From Pseudomonadota bacterium (lineage in GTDB: Bacteria; Desulfobacterota; Anaeroferrophillalia; Anaeroferrophillales; Tharpellaceae), in contig WFRP01000053.1 of assembly GCA_015486505.1 (NCBI GenBank), positions 1 through 9,777 on the forward strand: a stretch of DNA of 9,777 nt. Direction: 5' to 3'. Below, piece after piece: positions 6,002 to 9,777 of the stretch. The stretch's first letter is position 1; every line of letters begins with the position of its first letter. The position numbers and the translations under genes were made by a program. Under the pieces are notes generated by a model. That model searched no databases. It worked only from the letters and a program-made list of their open reading frames with translations, and was not told the origin of the DNA.

Positions 6002-6754
6002 ATGTTTAATGAGGGCCCAGTATTGAAAACCATAGTTTCCGGGGACGGCAGCCGGACGTGCTATTGCGAGGCGGCCGGCGAACATTATCATTCGACTAAA
6101 GACGGGGCTTTTACTGAAGCTCTTTACAAACATGTGCTACCGGCCTGGGCGTACCGCATCAACGGCCGGTCGACGGTGACGGTGCTCGATATCTGTTTCG
6201 GCTTAGGCTACAACACGCTGGTTTTAATCTGGTATCTGCGCCGGCAGGGATATGCGGGCCGTCTGCGGATATTTTCTCCGGAACAGGATCTTGAACTTTT
6301 GTCAAGCCTGGCTGATTTTCCCTATCCTGAAGATCTGGCGGACCTTGCGCCGATTATCAGGGATTTGGCCGTAAACCTGGTTTACCGGGATGCCCGTCTG
6401 TCTATTGCGATTATCGCGGCCGAGGCCCGGAACTGGCTTAAGCAGTTTAAGGCGCCGGTTGATATTGTTTTTCACGATCCCTTCAGTCCGGCACAGAATC
6501 ATAAGCTCTGGACATATGAATATTTTGCCGAATTAAAACGCAGCGGCCGTGATGACCTGCTGATTACCACCTACTCAACCGCAACCGCGGTGCGGATGGG
6601 TCTTTTTGAGAACGGTTTTCATATCTACGAAAACCGTCCGCCGGCCAAAGTCAGAACTGCGACATTAGCTTCGTTAACCCCCCTTCCCCTGCCCGAAATT
6701 GATATGGTTCTCAAACAGCGGCGTAACCTTAAGGCCATAAGTTTACACGATTAA
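6002..6754 (+). CDS. mnmD: MnmC/MnmD-like tRNA 5-methylaminomethyl-(2-thio)uridine methyltransferase (COG4121, DUF752)
   Basis: This is a stand-alone SAM-dependent methyltransferase equivalent to the MnmC methyltransferase domain. By family it methylates 5-aminomethyl(-2-thio)uridine at the tRNA wobble position 34 to the mnm5 form. YHSTKDGAFTEALY (29-42) is the family's N-terminal signature. The SAM-binding loop is VLDICFGLGYNTL (61-73), and FHDPFSPAQNHKLWTYEYF (157-175) is the MnmC hallmark, with Asp159 as the likely catalytic residue. At 250 aa it lacks the FAD-dependent oxidoreductase half of enterobacterial MnmC and is a little shorter than other stand-alone MnmD proteins. The start is uncertain: the ATG at 6002 has no ribosome-binding site, whereas the in-frame TTG at 6023 has GAGGG 7 nt upstream and would remove 7 residues without touching the domain. 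The C-terminal 30 residues are unlike the family core. Confidence 0.85.
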   Translation: MFNEGPVLKTIVSGDGSRTCYCEAAGEHYHSTKDGAFTEALYKHVLPAWAYRINGRSTVTVLDICFGLGYNTLVLIWYLRRQGYAGRLRIFSPEQDLELLSSLADFPYPEDLADLAPIIRDLAVNLVYRDARLSIAIIAAEARNWLKQFKAPVDIVFHDPFSPAQNHKLWTYEYFAELKRSGRDDLLITTYSTATAVRMGLFENGFHIYENRPPAKVRTATLASLTPLPLPEIDMVLKQRRNLKAISLHD

Positions 6755-6952
6755 AACCGACGGAGGACATCTCTTTCAGAACAAACTTCATCTGCTGGAG
6801 AAAATGCGCTTGTTTTTTTAATCATTATAATGTATGAGGGGGCCGGCTTTTGATTTGTCAGTCGACAACATACATAAACTTAAACATTGCGGTGAACAAT
6901 CCCGGAACATTTTCGGTTCATCGACACATCAACGAGATGGAGGTTGCTAGGA
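6755..6952 (+). promoter_or_regulatory. metF upstream region with a consensus -10 box
   Basis: TATAAT at 6826-6831 is a perfect -10 box; the -35 is poor (TGCGCT at 6805-6810, 15-bp spacing). Just upstream, AACAA (6780-6784) and TTGTT flank an imperfect hairpin running into seven T (6813-6819), possibly a weak terminator for the mnmD-like gene. If transcription starts near 6838, the metF leader is about 115 nt. It contains the small stem TTGTC/GACAA (6855-6868) and TGAAC/GTTCA (6893-6920). No known riboswitch class is recognisable. GGAGGT (6939-6944) is a strong ribosome-binding site that fixes the metF start at 6953. A stray GGAGG at 6762-6766 precedes no plausible gene. Confidence 0.45.
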
Positions 6953-8494
6953 ATGGGTGAGATCTTTAAAAATTCGTTGCACGACAAGGAATTGTCGGTA
7001 ACCTGGGAGCTGGTTCCCGGTCGCGGATCGGTTGAGAAAGGTCAGGTAGACCTTATCAAAAGCGCGGAAGCCGCGGCTAAATGCGGCAAGATTCACGCTT
7101 TGACGATTACGGATAACCCAGGTGGTAACCCGGCGATTTCGGCTGAATTTCTCGGACTTGAAGTTCTGAAACTGGGGATTGAACCGCTGGTTCACTTTAC
7201 CTGTAAGGATAAGAGCCGTAATGAGATGGAAAATCTGCTTTACGGTCTGGGCCGGGCCAATGTCAACAACCTGCTGGTGATGACCGGTGACTATCCGGTA
7301 TCCGGCTACAAGGGGCGTTCCCGTCCGGTTTTTGATATCGATCCGATGCATGCCCTGCAGATGATTACCGATATGAATGCCGGTTTTGAGTATCCGGGGA
7401 TGAAGCCGGGTTCAATCCTGAAGCTGCAGCCTTCTAATTTCTTTGCCGGAGCCGCGGTTTCTCCGTTTAAAAAACTTGAATCCGAGCAGATGGTGCAGTA
7501 CTACAAACTGAAAAAGAAGATCGATGCCGGGGCTCAGTTTGTCGTTACCCAGCTTGGTTATGACGTGCGGAAAATCCATGAAGTTCTGCAGATCAAGAAA
7601 AAATACGGGTTCAATGTGCCGTTTATCGGCAACATCTACATTCTGCCTTTCGGGGCCGCCAATGTTATGAGTAAAAACTTTATCCCCGGCTGCGTGGTCA
7701 CCAAGGAGCTGGTCAAGATTATCGACGGCGAACGTAAGGCCGATGATAAGGGTAAAGAGGCCCGCCTCACCCGCGGCGCCCAGATGTATGCCTTTATGAA
7801 GGGTATGGGTTTTGACGGGGTTCATATCGGCGGTCACGGTATGAAGGTTGACGATGCTCTGTTCATTATCGAGAAAGGTGAAGAACTGCTTCCCAACTGG
7901 CAGGATGAAGTGGCTAAATTCGACTTCCCGATGAAGGGCGGTTTCTACTATTTCAATAAAGATGAGAAAACCGGCCTTAATACCGATGAAGAAGCGCCGC
8001 GGACTTCTCGTCCGGAGGTGCCTTTGAACTACAAGTTCTCCCGCCTGATGCATAATGTCTGTTTCGAGCCCAAAGGCCCGCTTTTCGGTTTGATGACCAG
8101 TTTGAGCCGGAGCGCCGACAAGGGTGGTTTCTTCCGTTTTATGGAGCATATGTCAAAGGTTGCTCTCTTTGAATGTATGGACTGCGGTGACTGCGCGCTG
8201 ACCGATGTCGCTTATGTCTGCCCGATGTCACAGTGTCCGAAAAACCAGCGCAACGGTGCCTGCGGCGGTAGTTTCGAGGGCTGGTGTGAAGTCTATCCGA
8301 ATGAGAAAAAATGCGTTTGGGTCCAGGCTTATGACCGTCTCAAAAACTACAACGAAGAAGGCAAGATTGAAGACAATATGGTTCCGCCGCCGAACTGGGA
8401 TTTCTTCCACACCTCTTCCTGGGCCAACTATTTCTTAGGCCGCGACCATTCCGCCAAAAAAGCCGGAATCCAGCCGCCCGAGAAAAAGGCTTGA
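6953..8494 (+). CDS. metF: Methylenetetrahydrofolate reductase fused to a cysteine-rich MetV-like C-terminal domain
   Basis: The N-terminal part (about 10-310) is a MetF-type TIM barrel. Family landmarks are TWELVPGRG (17-25, with the Glu of the E-x-P motif), ALTITDNPGG (49-58), HFTCKDKSRNEME (81-93) and NNLLVMTGDYP (105-115). This reductase converts 5,10-methylene-THF to 5-methyl-THF for methionine synthesis or the Wood-Ljungdahl methyl branch. The C-terminal part (about 360-470) matches the MTHFR C-terminal/MetV domain. It has eight cysteines at 408, 411, 414, 423, 428, 437, 445 and 454, starting C-x2-C-x2-C, and probably binds a metal (zinc in the known MetV family). In acetogens MetF and MetV are usually separate polypeptides; here they are one of 513 aa. 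The ATG at 6953 is 8 nt after GGAGGT; a TTG at 6944 in the same frame overlaps that site and is unlikely. It appears monocistronic and ends at a strong terminator. Confidence 0.93.
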   Translation: MGEIFKNSLHDKELSVTWELVPGRGSVEKGQVDLIKSAEAAAKCGKIHALTITDNPGGNPAISAEFLGLEVLKLGIEPLVHFTCKDKSRNEMENLLYGLGRANVNNLLVMTGDYPVSGYKGRSRPVFDIDPMHALQMITDMNAGFEYPGMKPGSILKLQPSNFFAGAAVSPFKKLESEQMVQYYKLKKKIDAGAQFVVTQLGYDVRKIHEVLQIKKKYGFNVPFIGNIYILPFGAANVMSKNFIPGCVVTKELVKIIDGERKADDKGKEARLTRGAQMYAFMKGMGFDGVHIGGHGMKVDDALFIIEKGEELLPNWQDEVAKFDFPMKGGFYYFNKDEKTGLNTDEEAPRTSRPEVPLNYKFSRLMHNVCFEPKGPLFGLMTSLSRSADKGGFFRFMEHMSKVALFECMDCGDCALTDVAYVCPMSQCPKNQRNGACGGSFEGWCEVYPNEKKCVWVQAYDRLKNYNEEGKIEDNMVPPPNWDFFHTSSWANYFLGRDHSAKKAGIQPPEKKA

Positions 8495-8509
8495 TTGTTT
8501 AGAAAGTAA

Positions 8510-8529
8510 CCGGTCGTCTGAACGACCGG
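8510..8529. other. First hairpin after metF
   Basis: CCGGTCGT (8510-8517) pairs perfectly with ACGACCGG (8522-8529) across the loop CTGA. No T-run follows. It lies between the metF stop and the true terminator and may stabilise the mRNA 3' end. Confidence 0.7.
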
Positions 8530-8544
8530 CCGTGTCTGGAAAAT

Positions 8545-8579
8545 AAAAAGGCCGCCCCGGTTTCGGGAGCGGCCTTTTT
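8545..8579. terminator. Strong bidirectional intrinsic terminator shared by metF and nusB
   Basis: AAAAAGGCCGC (8545-8555) is perfectly complementary to GCGGCCTTTTT (8569-8579). An inner CCCG/CGGG stem continues past one bulged A around a GTTT loop. The GC stem is bounded by an A-run on one side and a T-run on the other, so it works in both directions: for plus-strand metF, and for the minus-strand ribH-nusB unit whose stop lies about 108 nt away. Confidence 0.93.
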
Positions 8580-8591
8580 ATTATAACTTTA

Positions 8592-8697
8592 TAATTGGGG
8601 TCAGGCTTGACTTATGGGTATTTGCGGGCCGCAACAATAATTTCCTGCAACCTCTTCAGCAATCTGCAAGAACAGTTCGGGGACAGTTTATCTTATC
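8592..8697. repeat. Possible fragments of dispersed REP-type repeats
   Basis: TTGGGGTCAGGCTTGACTTA (8595-8614) and CGGGGACAGTTTATCTTA (8678-8695) resemble short GGGGTCAGG and GGGGACAGT motifs that I associate with REP-like repeats near IS200/Y1-type transposases. This is from memory, not a comparison. Between them lies the palindrome TTGCGG-G-CCGCAA (8622-8634). No transposase remains. The second motif overlaps the nusB stop codon at 8688-8690. Confidence 0.35.
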
Positions 8698-9167
8698 TGG
8701 TCGAGAATGCCGTTGATGAAGGGGGCGGAATTTTTGTCGCCGTAGGTTTTGGCGATTTCGATAGCTTCATTGATTGAAACTTTAAGCGGGATTTCATCGC
8801 AGGAGAGAATTTCGAAAACGGCAATCCTTAAGATATTACGATCAATAAATGACATACGGTTAAGCTTCCAGTTATGCGAATTCCGGCTGATTTCCTGATC
8901 AATTTTAACTGAATTTTTGCGTACACCATCGACCAACTGCCGGGTAAAAGCACTTTCCGCCTGGCGGTTGACGGGTTCTGAGAAGCGGCTTTTAGGTTTG
9001 TCCCGATCCTTGCAGTCCTCTTTGCAAAGGTGACAATCACTTTCCACAACCCAGTCATGCTCCCAGTAGCGGACGATGGCATCGGTTTCTTTTTGTGGCT
9101 TCCCGCGCTCCAGCATATAGAGAATCTGGAGCGCCGCCTCCCGCGCTTTGCGGCGTTTGTTGGCCAT
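8688..9167 (-). CDS. nusB: Transcription antitermination factor NusB
   Basis: NusB, with NusE (ribosomal protein S10), binds boxA RNA and takes part in rRNA antitermination. The N-terminal RRKAREAALQILYMLE (5-20) is the family's first helix. The C-terminal half is diagnostic: RMSFIDRNILRIAVFEIL (104-121), IPLKVSINEAIEIAKTYGDKNSAPFINGILDQI (126-158). At 159 aa it is about 20 residues longer than E. coli NusB (139 aa). The extra length sits in the region after the first helices (about 40-65), which reads SDCHLCKEDCKDRDKPKS and carries Cys45, His46, Cys48 and Cys52; this is not usual for NusB. It lies 6 nt downstream of ribH with only a weak ribosome-binding site (GCGAAG), so it is probably translated by coupling. 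ribH-nusB is a common bacterial pairing. Confidence 0.95.
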   Translation of the reverse strand: MANKRRKAREAALQILYMLERGKPQKETDAIVRYWEHDWVVESDCHLCKEDCKDRDKPKSRFSEPVNRQAESAFTRQLVDGVRKNSVKIDQEISRNSHNWKLNRMSFIDRNILRIAVFEILSCDEIPLKVSINEAIEIAKTYGDKNSAPFINGILDQIR

Positions 9168-9173
9168 CTTCGC

Positions 9174-9641
9174 TTAAATCCGGCTCAGCAAATCAATCAT
9201 TTCAAGGAGGGTTACAGCCGCGTCCCAGCCTTTGTTACCGGCTTTGCTGCCGGCGCGCTCGATTGCCTGCTCGATGGTATTGGTGGTCAAAATACCGAAG
9301 GCGATCGGTACGCCGCTGTCAATGCTGGTGGCGGCAATCCCTTTACTGACTTCGGCGGCAACGTAGTCAAAATGAGGGGTGTCGCCGCGAATTACCGCGC
9401 CGAGACAGACAATGCCGTCGTATTTTTTCGAGTCGGCAAGTTTTTTGGCCAGCAGCGGAATCTCAAACGCGCCGGGGACTTTGTAGACGGCAATCTGTTC
9501 ATCCGCGATGCCGTGGCGTTGCAAGGCGTCAACCGCGCCCTCCTGCAGGCGCTCGCAGATAAAACTGTTAAAACGGCTGTTGATAATTGCCACCCTGGCC
9601 GTGCCGCTCTGATTGAGGGTTCCTTCAAAACATTTAATCAT
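9174..9641 (-). CDS. ribH: 6,7-dimethyl-8-ribityllumazine synthase RibH
   Basis: RibH condenses 5-amino-6-ribitylamino-uracil with dihydroxybutanone phosphate, the penultimate step to riboflavin and so to FMN and FAD. The 155-aa protein has the full family length. The substrate-binding SRFN is at 22-25, VPGAFEIP at 55-62, and GAVIRGDTPHFDYV at 81-94, with His90 as the catalytic histidine. FGILTTNTIEQAIERAGSKAGNKGWDAA runs from 115 to 142, with Arg129 as the phosphate-binding arginine. The type is the icosahedral/pentameric cytoplasmic enzyme. GAGGAAAGG lies just before the ATG. It leads the ribH-nusB unit seen here, but other rib genes may lie beyond the window edge. No FMN riboswitch is visible in the 136 bases upstream. 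Confidence 0.97.
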   Translation of the reverse strand: MIKCFEGTLNQSGTARVAIINSRFNSFICERLQEGAVDALQRHGIADEQIAVYKVPGAFEIPLLAKKLADSKKYDGIVCLGAVIRGDTPHFDYVAAEVSKGIAATSIDSGVPIAFGILTTNTIEQAIERAGSKAGNKGWDAAVTLLEMIDLLSRI

Positions 9642-9777
9642 AGCCTTTCCTCTATCTTAATCTTTATTGTAACTATTCAGCCAAATTTTACCCCCCCCCA
9701 CCTTCTGGAGGGGGCGGGGGTGGTTTTTCGTAAGCGGTTGCGGAAACGATTTCGTTGTTTTTCGGAAGCGAGCGGGA
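9642..9777 (-). repeat. ribH leader with the shared motif and a C/G-run hairpin
   Basis: In ribH orientation this holds a GAAAAACC/C-rich segment (9710-9729), a hairpin, and the 15-mer GGCTGAATAGTTACA (9682-9668). The hairpin pairs C9695-9699 with G9710-9714, with an A-A mismatch and an inner CC/GG around TTCT. The last segment has a short AACGA-TT-TCGTT palindrome. On the plus strand the G-run is followed by TGGTTTTT, so the hairpin could terminate plus-strand transcription. No promoter is evident. The upstream minus-strand frame is open to the edge but has no recognisable protein. Confidence 0.6.

Noticed and set aside
6804..6821. Five-codon leader peptide (MRLFF) before metF
   Set aside because: It lies upstream of the consensus -10 box and would not be on the metF transcript; the T-run explains the phenylalanine codons.
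6838..6952. Riboswitch in the metF leader
   Set aside because: Only two small hairpins are visible and no conserved core of the SAM, THF, cobalamin or other known classes can be recognised.
7412..8149. 245-codon minus-strand frame inside metF
   Set aside because: It is an antisense shadow of a confidently identified gene, with no start signal and no family resemblance.
9660..9777. C-terminal end of another minus-strand gene
   Set aside because: The frame is open to the window edge, but the translation is low-complexity proline/glycine from C and G runs, and the segment contains the repeat motif shared with the parA leader.
9642..9777. FMN riboswitch upstream of ribH
   Set aside because: The conserved RFN-element segments are not present; the structure seen is a C/G-run hairpin plus a repeat motif.

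Overview
The window reads as chromosomal DNA of a strictly anaerobic Gram-negative bacterium, most likely Desulfobacterota (the former Deltaproteobacteria) or a close anaerobic relative. This rests on gene content only: a MetF-type methylenetetrahydrofolate reductase joined to a cysteine-rich MetV-like C-terminal domain (typical of organisms with a Wood-Ljungdahl methyl branch), folate-dependent TrmFO, a stand-alone MnmC-type methyltransferase, a tandem-ACT protein of the kind common in anaerobes, and chromosomal ParA/ParB. No 16S or other decisive marker is present, so the phylum is inference.

Layout. Positions 1-480 are non-coding and repeat-rich: a GC-rich module occurs twice, and each copy carries a short tandem array of a 26-bp unit (four units, then two) followed by a conserved small hairpin. 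Next come parA and parB on the plus strand (492-2167). They run convergently, with a 2-nt gap, into a compact minus-strand operon read from 5608 down to 2170: tandem-ACT protein, ketopantoate-reductase-family protein, an unrecognised 230-aa protein, and trmFO. A 393-bp AT-rich spacer (5609-6001) separates this operon from the divergent mnmD-like gene (6002-6754). It holds a tandem 15-bp repeat with two TATAAT boxes facing the operon, a small inverted repeat, a larger imperfect inverted repeat of dispersed-repeat type, and a hairpin just before the mnmD start. The metF/metV fusion follows (6953-8494) and ends at a very good bidirectional terminator. That terminator also serves the convergent minus-strand pair ribH-nusB (9641 down to 8688). 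The last 136 bases hold a C/G-run hairpin and a second copy of a motif also seen just before parA.

How the genes fit together. ParA/ParB segregate the chromosome. TrmFO and the MnmD-like enzyme both methylate tRNA uridines (U54 and the wobble U34 side chain). TrmFO takes its carbon from 5,10-methylene-THF, the substrate of the MetF fusion, and needs FAD, whose precursor pathway includes RibH. The ketopantoate-reductase family is one step removed from methylene-THF through PanB. The one-carbon/flavin/tRNA theme is suggestive, but it is not evidence of a single system because the genes lie in at least four transcription units.

No CRISPR array, complete mobile element, rRNA or tRNA gene, toxin-antitoxin pair or defence system was found. 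The protein-coding part is ordinary housekeeping. The less-explained parts are the repeat block at 1-352, a motif shared by the parA and ribH leaders, a cysteine-bearing insert in NusB, and the unknown protein translationally coupled to trmFO.
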